Part shown: positions 1 to 9,523 of the stretch, one piece after another
Position numbering within the stretch: position 1 is the stretch's first letter
Layout of the letters: each line of letters starts with the position of its first letter
NCBI RefSeq assembly: GCF_006546825.1
Contig: NZ_VICC01000004.1
Coordinates: 124,001 to 188,000, forward strand
Origin: Actinomyces oris
GTDB taxonomy: Bacteria; Actinomycetota; Actinomycetes; Actinomycetales; Actinomycetaceae
Length of the DNA stretch: 64,000 nucleotides
Direction: 5' to 3'
Position numbers and translations under genes: made by a program
Notes under the pieces: generated by a model
Seen by the model: only the letters and a program-made list of their open reading frames with translations
What the model was told of the DNA's origin: nothing
The model's database searches: none

Positions 1-652
1 GAGCCGGCACCGACGGCGTCGCCGGCGTGGGGGTCGGCGTGGGCTTGGGCGTCGAGGTCGTCTTGGCGAACTCCGGCCACTGGGCCATGAACCGGTCGCT
101 GTCGAAACGGTGGCAGCTCGTCCAAGCCCCCGACCTGGTGTACGGGTGCGTGCTGTAGGGGACGGTTCTGGTCTCACCCCCGGTCTGATCCCCTAGGTAG
201 CCGTCAATGCTGCCGTCCTCGGCGATCCAGGCTTCGCTGAGGAGGTCGTTGGCGGCGTCGGTGATGATGATGACGTGCCCCTGGCCTCCCTCGCTGGCCA
301 CCGAGAGGACAACGTCGCCGGTCTGGAAACCACCATCCGGGTAAAGGTTGGCGTCCTCCCAGGGCACCTCCTGGAAGCCTCGGGCCTCCAGGCCGCCCCT
401 CATATTGCCCGTCCAGAAATCATCAATCTCGAGCAGAGCCTTGTGCCCCCATGGGACACCAAAAGCATCATGCAAACCATAATTGACGGCCCCGCACACC
501 AACGACGAGCAGTCAGCATTCTGCGGGCTCTTGACGTGACCCTCCCAGTCCGCCACCGAGTACCACGTTCTACGGCCCGGTTGCGAGTAACCAACATCCT
601 CCACATCGCAGATACGACGTGCGATGCGGGCTGCGACTGACGCGACAGACAT
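1..652 (-). CDS. Phage endolysin, NlpC/P60-like peptidase (C-terminus beyond window)
   Basis: Cell-wall hydrolase, expected to cut peptidoglycan at lysis. The 217 visible residues hold a cysteine-peptidase fold: catalytic Cys48 in NADCSSLV, a GDVVL strand near 112 and His126 in GQGHVIII, the spacing of NlpC/P60 and CHAP enzymes. A Thr/Pro linker (KPTPTPTPATP, about 202-212) starts just before the edge, so a cell-wall-binding domain probably follows. The ATG is preceded by AGGAAGG at 6 bases. The gene lies behind a terminator that closes the tail operon, so it may have its own promoter. No holin is visible; it may lie further left. A tail-associated peptidase is the alternative. Confidence 0.8.
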   Translation of the reverse strand, partial: MSVASVAARIARRICDVEDVGYSQPGRRTWYSVADWEGHVKSPQNADCSSLVCGAVNYGLHDAFGVPWGHKALLEIDDFWTGNMRGGLEARGFQEVPWEDANLYPDGGFQTGDVVLSVASEGGQGHVIIITDAANDLLSEAWIAEDGSIDGYLGDQTGGETRTVPYSTHPYTRSGAWTSCHRFDSDRFMAQWPEFAKTTSTPKPTPTPTPATPSVPA

Positions 653-679
653 GCGAATCCTTCCTGATTCTGGGTACAG

Positions 680-707
680 AAAACCCCGCCACCAGGCTGG
701 CGCGGGG
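680..707 (-). terminator. Rho-independent terminator after tail operon
   Basis: On the minus strand a GC-rich hairpin (CCCCGCGCCA, short loop, TGGTGGCGGGG) is followed directly by TTTTCTGT. It lies between the stop of the fibre-like gene and the endolysin start. Confidence 0.7.
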
Positions 708-726
708 AGAGTTGACTGACTGGTTG

Positions 727-1323
727 TCAGTAGCCGATGGCTTGCCACATGAGTGAGTGTGCGGTGGATTGCTTCTCGCCGGGAAACATTACTCGAAACC
801 CGGTCCTGTCTAGCCTGTCTACCATGGGTACAGCATTAGAGATAAATTTAAATTTCCCGCTATTGTTGTATAGTTTGGTGATGTTGATTGTTAGGCAGGC
901 CTTTGGGAATGGCTGTGGGAACGGTTGGAATGAAAAGAATCCGGCTCCGTTTGCGTGTCCGTACGTTCCATTGGAGAGTCGACCGGTCTGCAGGATCATG
1001 ATTTCGTTCGGACCTGGCTGGCTGTAGGCGATTCCGCTGTCTCCGGTCTGTTGGGTCTCGATGCGAAACCGGCTGGTTCCTGCCCAGCGAAGACCATCCC
1101 ACACCAGAAGCGCTCTGATGTCTGAGCGCCACACGAATACGGGGTTGCTCTCAGTGATCTTAACTCCGGCAGCCTTGAGGGCATTGATGTGCTGGATAGC
1201 TGCTGTCTCTGAGTCGCAGGCTTTGACTGAAGGGACGGACTGAGAGAAGTCCAGAAGTGACTGGCGGGATGCTGGCTCGCTCCCATTTGGCACCAGATGG
1301 CCTCTGACGTCGATCGATGGCAT
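727..1323 (-). CDS. Tail fibre-like protein with gp53-type C-terminal domain
   Basis: 198 residues, last gene of the tail module. The C-terminal half (about 125-198) has the look of the small beta-sandwich at the ends of many phage fibres (gp53-like): a phenylalanine-rich strand (FFSFQPFPQPFP), a RTGFRVMF strand and the closing SLMWQAIGY. Such domains bind host surface ligands, so this is a candidate host-range protein. The N-terminal part resembles no domain I know. GAGAGGAG lies 8 bases before the ATG. The 3' half of the gene is visibly more A/T-rich than its neighbours, which fits recent exchange of the receptor-binding tip. Confidence 0.55.
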   Translation of the reverse strand: MPSIDVRGHLVPNGSEPASRQSLLDFSQSVPSVKACDSETAAIQHINALKAAGVKITESNPVFVWRSDIRALLVWDGLRWAGTSRFRIETQQTGDSGIAYSQPGPNEIMILQTGRLSNGTYGHANGAGFFSFQPFPQPFPKACLTINITKLYNNSGKFKFISNAVPMVDRLDRTGFRVMFPGEKQSTAHSLMWQAIGY

Positions 1324-1329
1324 ATGCGA

Positions 1330-1533
1330 TTACTCCTCTCCCTCTGAGGGGGTGGTCGTGGAATCTGTTGTCTCTGACTCGTCTGTTCGGGTGTTTTCTC
1401 CCGCATCGGATTTTGGTGTGTGTTGGAGGGCTTCCACGATCTCGAGTACGCCAGTCTCGTGCCAATAGACGTGACCAGGAATGTCAGCGACAACGACGCC
1501 GCACAGGCCGCACACCGACCAACCGCCGCTCAT
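1330..1533 (-). CDS. Small CxxC protein of the tail module
   Basis: 67 residues of unknown function. The first 35 residues contain Cys8-x-x-Cys11 and a His pair (GHVYWHETG) that could hold a metal; the rest is an acidic Ser/Thr/Glu tail. It starts on an ATG overlapping the stop of the preceding tail gene by 4 bases and sits 6 bases before the fibre gene, so it is translated with the tail module. The position suggests a fibre attachment or accessory protein, but nothing in the sequence proves that. Confidence 0.55.
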   Translation of the reverse strand: MSGGWSVCGLCGVVVADIPGHVYWHETGVLEIVEALQHTPKSDAGENTRTDESETTDSTTTPSEGEE

Positions 1534-2300
1534 GACTCAACCTCGCACTCCAGGGATAGCACCATCGATTCGCCTTGCCCGCGGATACCGCCGTAGACGG
1601 CGCCCACCAGAGCGATTCCCTGGCCCGCAAGCAGGCCGGCCGCGAGCGCGGTGATGTCGATGCTGCTGGTTTGGTTGCTGGTGATGGTTCCGGTGGCCTG
1701 GGGGCCTGTGGGTTGGGGGCCGGCGTCGGTGTAGGTGGCGCATTGGAGGACTGCGTTCCAGGTGTTGGGGTTGGCGCCGTTGCCTACTGCGGTGAGGATG
1801 GCCCGGGTGATGCTGGTGGTGCCGATGGCGGGGATCTGTTGGCCGTAGGTGGCTAGGCCTGTCAGGGTGCCGGTGCCGGCGTCTCCTTGGCTGAGGTCAC
1901 GAGGGTGGCCGACAATGGCGGCGCCGAAGCGGTTCCATCCGGTTGGGGCGTGGGTGCCGGTCCAGGTGGGGTGGGCGGTGCAGGTGACGGTGTTGGTGGT
2001 GGCCTCGGGTGGGCTGAAGGACATCGGGCCGGTCTTGGGGGCTGGGGCTGGGCCGAGGACGTGGATCGGGCGTCCGGTGTCGGGGTCGAGGAGGACGTAG
2101 GCAGTTTCGACGCCTGTCCAGGTGGAGGCGGTGGCTGGCAGGGTGATGCCCGCGGAGCCGAGGAGAGAGACGGTGACTGTGGTGCCGCCGTTGGCGACGT
2201 CGAGCACGCGGGCGACGGCGATCATGGCGCGGTCGGATCCTGGGCGTGGTCCTTCGTCTGCTGGCGCGGAGCTGAGGAGGTCGAGGATGGGCAGGCTCAT
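1530..2300 (-). CDS. Minor tail / baseplate protein
   Basis: 256 residues. Rich in Thr, Gly, Ala and beta-forming residues, with no membrane segment or enzyme motif. An N-terminal oligomer-binding-like region (VARVLDVANGGTTVTVSLLGSAG) is followed by a Gly/Thr-rich beta region. I place the start at the ATG that overlaps the stop of the upstream gene by 4 bases; a longer reading frame is open but would overlap that gene by more than 80 bases. Its place after the hub-like gene and before the fibre suggests a tail-tip structural protein. No family recognised with confidence. Confidence 0.65.
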   Translation of the reverse strand: MSLPILDLLSSAPADEGPRPGSDRAMIAVARVLDVANGGTTVTVSLLGSAGITLPATASTWTGVETAYVLLDPDTGRPIHVLGPAPAPKTGPMSFSPPEATTNTVTCTAHPTWTGTHAPTGWNRFGAAIVGHPRDLSQGDAGTGTLTGLATYGQQIPAIGTTSITRAILTAVGNGANPNTWNAVLQCATYTDAGPQPTGPQATGTITSNQTSSIDITALAAGLLAGQGIALVGAVYGGIRGQGESMVLSLECEVES

Positions 2301-3421
2301 GATGTGGTCACCACCTCGACGTCGGAGCGTGACGTCCCGCTGTAGACGAGGGGGATCTCGGTTGAAGTGACGATTCCCCACTGGGTGATCGTGGCTGCGC
2401 CGTCGATGTTGGCGGTGATGAGCTCGACCGGGGTGTCCAGAGTGAGAGTCGGGTTCGGTGTGTGGGTGACGGGGACCGTGGTCTTCTGTCTGACTGAGGT
2501 TGCGAGCATCGTGGTGGCGGAGTTGAGTGCCGCCTGTTTGGAGGTGATGAGGGGTGAGCTGAAGAACCTGGTGACGATGCCGTAGGGGCCGGAGGTGCGT
2601 AGGGGGCCGGTGGTCTGGTCGATGATGGCTTGGAAGCGCGGTTGCCCAGCATCGTCCTGCTCCTGTCCTCGGGCGACGATGCGGTTGAATATCCCGGCGC
2701 GGGAGCCTTGGCGGGTGACGCCGATGACGGTGCCGGCGTCGCCGTCGGTCAGGGTTGTCTCCGGGTGCTCGGTAATAGCCGGAACGGGTGGGAGGACGTA
2801 GAGGACCCCATCGGGGCCCTCGCGCAGGCGGGCCGGCCAGGCGTCGGCGATCTCGTAGACGGCGTCGATGCGGGACTCTCCCCAGGACATCGAGGGACAG
2901 GGCCGGTTGGTGAGAGTGTCACTGACGATGACGCCCATGTGGCCTCCCACCAGGCGGCGCAGCTCGGAGGCGAGTGTGCCGCCCGAGTAGGGGACGGTCG
3001 GTGAGGTGAGGCGGTCGTCCTCAAGGTGCTGGAACAGTGACTTGCCCGTGATGCGGATATCGGTTGCCCCGACCTCCCACTGGGTGATGAGGAAACGGCC
3101 GAGGGGGATGTCCCATCGGTCGGTGGAGACGAGGGAAGCGACGGTCACCTGCACATGGAGGACCTGTCCCATAGTCGCGAGCGGGGAGTCAGGCGCGAGC
3201 GGGGTCCAGTCGCGGGCTCCTTCATCTTGGCTGACGGCGCCGATCCTGGGCACTGTCAGGCTCAGGGTGCCCTGGACCTGCTGGCTGGTCGTCCAGGTGA
3301 CGGATCCGGCCTTGACGGGCACCCGGCCCAGCCAGGTCTGGCCGAGCCATGAGTCCACGCGAGCCTCCCAGGAGAACGCGCTGCTCAGGGCTTCGGCGGG
3401 AATCTTGGGGCGCTGGAGCAT
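2297..3421 (-). CDS. Tail-tip protein, DUF5047-like (hub-type)
   Basis: 374 residues. The order tape measure, large tail protein, this gene matches siphophages, where the third gene forms the tail hub. The sequence has beta-rich N-terminal features (SWEARVDSWLGQTWLG, RWDIPLGRFLITQWE) that resemble the DUF5047-type tail proteins of actinophages, then a mixed alpha/beta middle with [18 protein letters not shown] lies 9 bases before the ATG and the gene sits 3 bases after its neighbour. The assignment rests on resemblance and position. Confidence 0.62.
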   Translation of the reverse strand: MLQRPKIPAEALSSAFSWEARVDSWLGQTWLGRVPVKAGSVTWTTSQQVQGTLSLTVPRIGAVSQDEGARDWTPLAPDSPLATMGQVLHVQVTVASLVSTDRWDIPLGRFLITQWEVGATDIRITGKSLFQHLEDDRLTSPTVPYSGGTLASELRRLVGGHMGVIVSDTLTNRPCPSMSWGESRIDAVYEIADAWPARLREGPDGVLYVLPPVPAITEHPETTLTDGDAGTVIGVTRQGSRAGIFNRIVARGQEQDDAGQPRFQAIIDQTTGPLRTSGPYGIVTRFFSSPLITSKQAALNSATTMLATSVRQKTTVPVTHTPNPTLTLDTPVELITANIDGAATITQWGIVTSTEIPLVYSGTSRSDVEVVTTS

Positions 3422-3424
3422 CGG

Positions 3425-5239
3425 CTACCGGACCTCCTGCCAGATTGTGGCGTCGAAGTCGTCCCAGGACAGGTCCATGGCGTCGAGGCGTACCCAGGTC
3501 AGAGCCGCCGCGTCGAAGTCGTCCCAGACGGACAGGCCGACGATGCGCTGCGGCTCCGGGACCGAGCAGATGGTTCCTTTGATGGTCCAGGCACGCTCCG
3601 CTTGATCCTGGCGGGGCGTGCGTGCCTGCGACACTGAAGTCAGGGCCATGACCGTCGTCAGCGGTACGTCGCAGACCCCGCGGCGGCACTGGAAGCACCT
3701 GGCGGGATTGTGGAACAGGAGCGCGATAGTCGGGCGGGCGGCCAGAGCTGTCATCGTCTGCGTGTGAGCCCCACTCGTGCGGGCCGTCAGCGAGACCGTG
3801 CCAGCCCCCATGACTGGGGCGAAGGCCAACACCGGGGTTGGGCGCCCGGGGATCTCATGAGCGGTGATCCGCTGGTCCGGCGCACGAGAGTCGTCTCCCT
3901 GCCAGATCAGGTCCAGACGGCCGCCCCCGATGACGTCGGTCATCAGAGACCGCCCCGACCACGGGCGTGTCACCGGCGTCGACTCGACCGTCTGCCCGTC
4001 CCAAGACCGCACGATACGGTACGTCAACGGCGTGTTGACGGGTGCAAGCGCGTCACCGAGCACCAGCTGGGAGTCGTTGCCCATGCTGCCACTGCCACGC
4101 ACCGTCCAGGAGAACCCGTTCTCGGCGTGGCCGGTGACTCTCACCTGGGTTCCCGATCGTGCATAGAGGCCAGGCACGATCACCTGCACGACTGGGGCGT
4201 CCCCGTCGGGGATGATCGCGGTCAGGGTGAAGATCGGCCACCGGCCGACCTCTTCACGCGACGGAGAGCCTCCCGGCACCCCGGTCCAGGAGTAGACCAA
4301 TGCCTTCCCGGTGTCGCCGATCCTGACCGGACGGGTGTCGCCGTCGAAGAAGGACGTGTCCGATACGTCCCCCTGCGCGTCCCCGAGCTGGAGGATCGTG
4401 TTGTCTGCCCAGAGGGTCTGGGTGGTCTCGTCCACCACCTCGACGCGGGTGAACGTCGCCCCTGCCGCAAGAAAGACGACCGGGTAGACGACCTCGACGC
4501 CGTCTTCAGCCAGGGTCTCGGCTGAAGGAATGGTGACGGAGTCCTGATAGGTGGTCTCCGTATCCGTCAGCCCCTGGAAGCCCCTGGCGAGGTAGGACTT
4601 CTTCAGAATGCCGTCGGCAGTGACACCATAGAAGCCGCCTCGTTGGACGAGGGCTCCAGCCACGGTCGTTGAGGCGCTCCACGACAGGCCCAGGGTGTGG
4701 CCGGCGACAGCCGCCGCTGGGACGCCCATGCTGAGAGTCCCGGTGACAGTCGCCTTCCCATCAGACACATCGGCCCCTGCTGGCACGACCCAGGCCCCGG
4801 CGGCGACCCCGTCAGCGGCCTGGACCGCCGCTCCCAGTTCCCACGCGTCCCGAGACGAGAGCGGAGGATAGGCGGCAGCCACGCCGCCGGTTGAAGCGGA
4901 CAGGGCAGCCTGCACCGTGGTGGCGCCAGCCGGTGCCTGCGCGGTCACGACGACGCGGCCCGTGCTCCCGGCGGGAGCGGACGCCCTCGGTGCCGGGCCG
5001 TCTGTGCCGGCAAACCGTAGGCACAGGTCCACCGTGGAATCGCCTGCGGTGATGTCCGCAGCCAGGGACACCCACTGGCCCGGGGTCACCGGCGTCGAGT
5101 CCGAGGACACTGTCCACGAGCTCGACGACGGGATCACCCGCATCCGCCCGGAGTCTGCGGAGATCGTCGCCTGCTCGGCAGTCCAGCCGGTCACTCCGCT
5201 TCTGAATGCCCCGTTGAGCAGGAGGTTCGTCCGGGTCAT
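3425..5239 (-). CDS. Large minor tail protein (distal-tail type)
   Basis: 604 residues directly after the tape measure, with its ATG overlapping the tape-measure stop (TGATG). It opens with NLLLNGAFRSGVTGW, a motif common to jelly-roll carbohydrate-binding modules of phage tails, then runs through several beta-rich Thr/Val/Ala segments. The last about 80 residues carry two WDDFDA-type repeats (VWDDFDAAALTWVRLDA and LSWDDFDATIW). There are no enzyme motifs. The likely role is a distal-tail or baseplate component that contacts surface polysaccharide (inference from position and N-terminal module). Confidence 0.65.
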   Translation of the reverse strand: MTRTNLLLNGAFRSGVTGWTAEQATISADSGRMRVIPSSSSWTVSSDSTPVTPGQWVSLAADITAGDSTVDLCLRFAGTDGPAPRASAPAGSTGRVVVTAQAPAGATTVQAALSASTGGVAAAYPPLSSRDAWELGAAVQAADGVAAGAWVVPAGADVSDGKATVTGTLSMGVPAAAVAGHTLGLSWSASTTVAGALVQRGGFYGVTADGILKKSYLARGFQGLTDTETTYQDSVTIPSAETLAEDGVEVVYPVVFLAAGATFTRVEVVDETTQTLWADNTILQLGDAQGDVSDTSFFDGDTRPVRIGDTGKALVYSWTGVPGGSPSREEVGRWPIFTLTAIIPDGDAPVVQVIVPGLYARSGTQVRVTGHAENGFSWTVRGSGSMGNDSQLVLGDALAPVNTPLTYRIVRSWDGQTVESTPVTRPWSGRSLMTDVIGGGRLDLIWQGDDSRAPDQRITAHEIPGRPTPVLAFAPVMGAGTVSLTARTSGAHTQTMTALAARPTIALLFHNPARCFQCRRGVCDVPLTTVMALTSVSQARTPRQDQAERAWTIKGTICSVPEPQRIVGLSVWDDFDAAALTWVRLDAMDLSWDDFDATIWQEVR

Positions 5240-8200
5240 CAGCGTCGTCCCCTTCCCAGAGTCCGTGCGCGGCGATCCAGGACCCCGGCGGCGATAACCT
5301 CAACATGCGCGTCCAGTGCCGTGGAGTCATCGACGACGAGGCGGACCTCAGTTCCGTCCAGACCTGCCAGCAGAGCCTCGTTCGAGGCCCCCTGGGCGGC
5401 GAGCTTGGAGACATCCGACCACTGCCGTGCGGTCAGGACCGCCTCCCGGCTGCGGGTCTGGTTGACCGCGGTGTGCGCACCCGGGGGCAGCCAGCCGCCG
5501 GCGTCGTACTTCCGGGCGCCACCGTAGCGGCCGACCGTGGGGGAGCCCCAGATGGAGATCTCACGGCCGGACAGCCCCTCCCGAGGCTCCTCAACCATCT
5601 TGCCGCCGCCGGCGAAGATGGCGACATGGTGCGCCGGTGAACCCCAGAACAGGAGATCGCCGGGCACGGCCGCGTTCCATGAGATCGGCGTCGACCCGGA
5701 CTGGTATCCGGCCGCAGTCAGCCTCGGCCAGCCCAGTCCGAGCTGCTTCGCAGCCCAGTAGACCAGGCCGCTGCAATCCAGACCCGGTGGGATCGAGCTG
5801 CCACCCCAGACGTAGGGCACACCTATTGCCTTGCGTGCGGCCCCGACCAAGCCGGAGCCGCCGGACAGGCCTGCCTCCTCGGTCTTGGACTTGAAGAGGT
5901 TCTTCAGCGACTCGAACCACAAGGGCGGCATCGCGCCCACCGTCTGCGCCCAGAAGCTCGAGCCGACAGACTTGAGGAGCTCCTTCGCTGGGGAGATCAC
6001 CAGGTTAGTGACCGCACCGATCGGGTCAGAGACTATGTCCGCGACCGCCGAGGCCGTGTTCTTCACCCAGCTGATCGACGAGGACACCGATCCCTTGACG
6101 CGGTCCCAGATACCTCCCTTGGCGAAGGCGACCTGGCCGCGTCTTGTGCCGGTGTCACCGACATTGGCCAGGCCCTTGCCCCGGGAGGCGTTGACCCGAT
6201 CCAGCCAAGGCTTGCCGCCCAGGGCCCGCAGCGAGTCCGGCCGGATGATCCCCTCTCCACCCGACAAGCGCAGGGAGCCGCCGCCGTCGGGTGAGAAGAA
6301 GGTGAACACATCCCTGCCCGGCGTGTAGCCGGGCGTCATTGTCCGCCACTGACCACCCGAGGCGTACCCCGGGATCGTGCTCACGCTCGGCAGGCGCAAG
6401 GACAGGCCGACCTTCTCCGCAATCGTGTCGAACGCCTTCTTGATGCCGTCGCGATAAACCGTGCCGATCACGAAGTTGATCGGTGTCGCTGCGGCGCCCT
6501 TGATGGCGTTCATCGCCGTCTGTACGCCCGACTTGAAGGTATCGAAACCGGACTTGGCGTTGTCGATCGCGGTCTTGATCTTCGGGAAGACGGTATTAGA
6601 CAGGAAGTTCACTACCGTGGAGATGGTCGTGGAGATACCCTGCCAGACCGGCTTGACGACGTTATTCCAGAGGAAGGTGAAGATCGGTGCCAGGACGTTC
6701 GAGATGAATGCCCACAGCCCCATGAGCGCAGGCTTGATGACCCACTCCCAGGCGGTCTGGATCGCCGCGCCGATGAGCCGGAAGACCGGCTGCACCACGT
6801 TGGCCCACAGGAACTGGATGATCGGTACAAGCACCCCGGTGATGAACGACCACATCGCCGACAGAGCCGGGGAGATGACGTTGGCCCAGGCAGAGGCGAT
6901 GAAGTTAGAGACGGCTGACCACACGGGCTGAACCACGCTGGTCCAGAACTCCTGGAGCGCGGGCGCCAGCGTGTTCTTGACCCACCCCCAGAATGCCGAC
7001 AGAGCCGGATAGATCACCGAGTTCCAGGCGTCTGAGATCACCGAGGAGATCGACTGCCACACGGGCTGGACCGTGTTCCACAGCCCCTGCAGCGCCGGCA
7101 CCAGGGAAGTCGTCAGCCAACCCCACAGGGCGGACAGGGCAGGGTAGATCACCGAGTTCCAGGCCGTGGAGACCACCGTGGCGAACCCGTTCCAGAGAGG
7201 CTGGACCACGTTCGTCCAGAGGAACTGGAGCACCGGGATCAGCACGTTCGAGATGAACGACCACAGGCCGCTCAGCACCGGCGAGATGACGCTCGTCCAG
7301 GCCGTAGAGACCACGGTGGCGAACCCGTTCCAGAGAGGCTGGACCACACCGGTCCAGAAGTTCGCTAGCGCCGGCGCCAGGGTCCCCGTGACCCATGACC
7401 AGAGGTCAGACAGGGCCGGCTGGATGACGTTGGTCCAGGCGTTCGAGATCGCCTCCCCGGTCGCGATCGCCCCCTCACGCAGGGTGAGGAGGAAGTCGAC
7501 GAACGCAGAGTCCTCCTCCAGCCCGAACAGGTTCCCGTCAAAGTCACCCTTCGTTAGGAGATTCCAGATCGACTGAATGCCGGGGATAAGAGTGCCGGAT
7601 AGCCATCCCCATACCTCGATCGCGGTGTCGCGGACACTGAGGAGGAAATCAATGACCGCGGAGTCCTCCTCCAACCCGAACAGGTTCCCGTCAAAGTCAC
7701 CCTTCGTCAGAAGGTCCCAGACCGACTGGATGCCGGGAAGCAGGGTCCCGGAGATCCACTCCCATACAGCCGAGATGGCCGGCTGAATGTGTTGCTGCCA
7801 GATCTCGACGACGGTCCTGCCGAGCTCCTGCACTTTGAGGCGGAAGGCCTCGTTCTTCTTGTACAGGAGCACCAGGCCGGTGACCAACAGGGCGATCGCG
7901 GTGACGACGAATCCGATGGGGTTGGCCTTGAACGCCGCGTTCAGGCCGTGCTGGACCAGGGTGAGGCCCTTGATCCAGCCGATGACCGTGGGGATGATGG
8001 AGAAGCCCGCGTACGCGGCGACGGCGACGCCCACGCCGATGGCGAGGGCCTGCATCTCATCCTTGTGCTGCTTGATCCAGGTGACGGATCCGCCGATGGC
8101 ATCGGCCAGCCACCCCATCAGACCGGTGATGGCAGGCTTGACGTAGTCGATGAGGTCCTTGATCGCGCCGACGACGGTGGCCTGGAGGTTGCCTGCGGCG

Positions 8201-9474
8201 CCCTCGATCGTTTTGGTGGACCTGGCGGCCGCGACCGCCGTCTCGTCGGAGCCGAGCTGGAGGATCGCGGCGTTGAACTCGTCAGCCGAGATCTCCCCTT
8301 TCTGCATCGCGTCCCTGAAGTTGCCGGTGTAGGCGCCCATATCGAGCAGGGCCTTCTGGATTTTTCCAGAAGCACCAGGAATGGCATCGGAAAGTTGATT
8401 AAAATTTTCCGTCGTCAGCTTTCCTTGCCCGGCGGTCTGGGTCATGACCATTCCGACGGACTTGAAAGTGTTCGCATTTCCGCCTGCGACAGCATTTAAA
8501 TTGCCTGCCGCCTCTGCCAGCTTGTCGAATCCGTCGACGCCGTTTGACGCCAGCTGTGCGGTGATCTGCTGAATATCGGCCAGGTCGTAAACGGTCTCGT
8601 CAGCGTACTTCTGGGCAGACTCCTTGAGCCGGTCAATGGTCGAGGTGTCCAGGCCGGAGAACTGGAGCGTGGAGACGAACTTGTCGGTGGCGTCGGACGC
8701 CTCGATGGCCTCTGAGGCGAAGCCGCCGATTCCGACGGCCGCGCCGAGGGCGAGCATTGGAGCGATCGCTGAGCGGGCCAAGGAACTGATGGAGGAGACC
8801 TTGGCGCCCGTCTGAGCGGTGGCCGCGCCGGCCTTCTCTGCAGCTGTGTCGACGTGGTCGAGGTTGGTGGCGTATGTCTTCAGCGCGGGGTTGGCCTCGG
8901 CGACCTCACGCTTGGTCTTGCCCGTCTTGGAGGCCAGGGCGCCGACGGCCTGGTCCGTGTCGCGGGCGGCGGTCTCGACCTTGCCCATGGCCCGGGAGTG
9001 GTCGGCTGCGGCCTGGTCCGCGGCCTTGTTCGCCGCCTTGGAGCGGTCCAGAGCCTGGGCGTAGCCCTCCTCGGCGCGTGCGATCTGGGCGGTGTTGCCT
9101 GAGGAACGGGCCTGGTGGAGGGTGTTCTCCGCGGTGACCAGGGACTTGGCGGCGGCCTCCTCGCGACTGCGGGCCTGTGCCAGGTTGCCCGAGGAGGCGG
9201 CGACCTCCTTCTGGGCGGAGGCGAGCGCCTGGCCGGCGGCAGTTGCCTCCTGCTTGAGGCGGGCGGTGGTCTTGCCGAGCGGGTCGGCGAAGGAGTTGGC
9301 GATGTCGGCGCCGGTGGTGGAGGTGGTCTTCTTGAAGGCGTCAGCGAAGGAGCGGGCCGCCTCGTTGCCGGCCGTGGGCATCTGGGCCTTGACGTCGGCG
9401 TTGATCTCCTTGAGGAAGCCCTTCATGGAGGGGACGACGTCGACGAAGACGGTGCCTGCCTGGAAGCCTGCCAT
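5239..9474 (-). CDS. Tape measure protein with C-terminal NlpC/P60 peptidase
   Basis: 1411 residues, the largest prophage gene; sets tail length and is ejected ahead of DNA. Residues 1-210 are Ala-rich coiled coil (VVPSMKGFLKEI start typical of actinophage tape measures). A hydrophobic stretch lies near 480-540. Residues about 560-1020 are built from Trp-rich repeats of the type VIxPALSxLWxW and VVQPLWNGFATVVSTAW, including a near-exact 51-residue duplication (LTKGDFDGNLFGLEEDSA twice). The C-terminus from about 1205 is an NlpC/P60 domain with Cys1234 (GLDCSGLVYW) and the HHVAIFAGG histidine, suited to opening peptidoglycan during infection. It directly follows the frameshifted chaperone gene, as expected. 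Confidence 0.95.
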   Translation of the reverse strand: MAGFQAGTVFVDVVPSMKGFLKEINADVKAQMPTAGNEAARSFADAFKKTTSTTGADIANSFADPLGKTTARLKQEATAAGQALASAQKEVAASSGNLAQARSREEAAAKSLVTAENTLHQARSSGNTAQIARAEEGYAQALDRSKAANKAADQAAADHSRAMGKVETAARDTDQAVGALASKTGKTKREVAEANPALKTYATNLDHVDTAAEKAGAATAQTGAKVSSISSLARSAIAPMLALGAAVGIGGFASEAIEASDATDKFVSTLQFSGLDTSTIDRLKESAQKYADETVYDLADIQQITAQLASNGVDGFDKLAEAAGNLNAVAGGNANTFKSVGMVMTQTAGQGKLTTENFNQLSDAIPGASGKIQKALLDMGAYTGNFRDAMQKGEISADEFNAAILQLGSDETAVAAARSTKTIEGAAGNLQATVVGAIKDLIDYVKPAITGLMGWLADAIGGSVTWIKQHKDEMQALAIGVGVAVAAYAGFSIIPTVIGWIKGLTLVQHGLNAAFKANPIGFVVTAIALLVTGLVLLYKKNEAFRLKVQELGRTVVEIWQQHIQPAISAVWEWISGTLLPGIQSVWDLLTKGDFDGNLFGLEEDSAVIDFLLSVRDTAIEVWGWLSGTLIPGIQSIWNLLTKGDFDGNLFGLEEDSAFVDFLLTLREGAIATGEAISNAWTNVIQPALSDLWSWVTGTLAPALANFWTGVVQPLWNGFATVVSTAWTSVISPVLSGLWSFISNVLIPVLQFLWTNVVQPLWNGFATVVSTAWNSVIYPALSALWGWLTTSLVPALQGLWNTVQPVWQSISSVISDAWNSVIYPALSAFWGWVKNTLAPALQEFWTSVVQPVWSAVSNFIASAWANVISPALSAMWSFITGVLVPIIQFLWANVVQPVFRLIGAAIQTAWEWVIKPALMGLWAFISNVLAPIFTFLWNNVVKPVWQGISTTISTVVNFLSNTVFPKIKTAIDNAKSGFDTFKSGVQTAMNAIKGAAATPINFVIGTVYRDGIKKAFDTIAEKVGLSLRLPSVSTIPGYASGGQWRTMTPGYTPGRDVFTFFSPDGGGSLRLSGGEGIIRPDSLRALGGKPWLDRVNASRGKGLANVGDTGTRRGQVAFAKGGIWDRVKGSVSSSISWVKNTASAVADIVSDPIGAVTNLVISPAKELLKSVGSSFWAQTVGAMPPLWFESLKNLFKSKTEEAGLSGGSGLVGAARKAIGVPYVWGGSSIPPGLDCSGLVYWAAKQLGLGWPRLTAAGYQSGSTPISWNAAVPGDLLFWGSPAHHVAIFAGGGKMVEEPREGLSGREISIWGSPTVGRYGGARKYDAGGWLPPGAHTAVNQTRSREAVLTARQWSDVSKLAAQGASNEALLAGLDGTEVRLVVDDSTALDAHVEVIAAGVLDRRARTLGRGRR
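7486..7706 (-). repeat. Tandem 153-nt duplication inside the tape measure gene
   Basis: Two copies of a roughly 70-base block (starting near 7486 and 7639, offset 153 bases or 51 codons) encode LTKGDFDGNLFGLEEDSA followed by a VDFLL-type segment. Surrounding Trp-rich repeats continue to about 6600. Copy gain or loss here would change tail length in 51-residue steps. Confidence 0.8.
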
Positions 9475-9523
9475 GGGGGCACCACCACCTCTCGTGAGCT
9501 GCGTGGTGCCCCTATGGGGCGGG

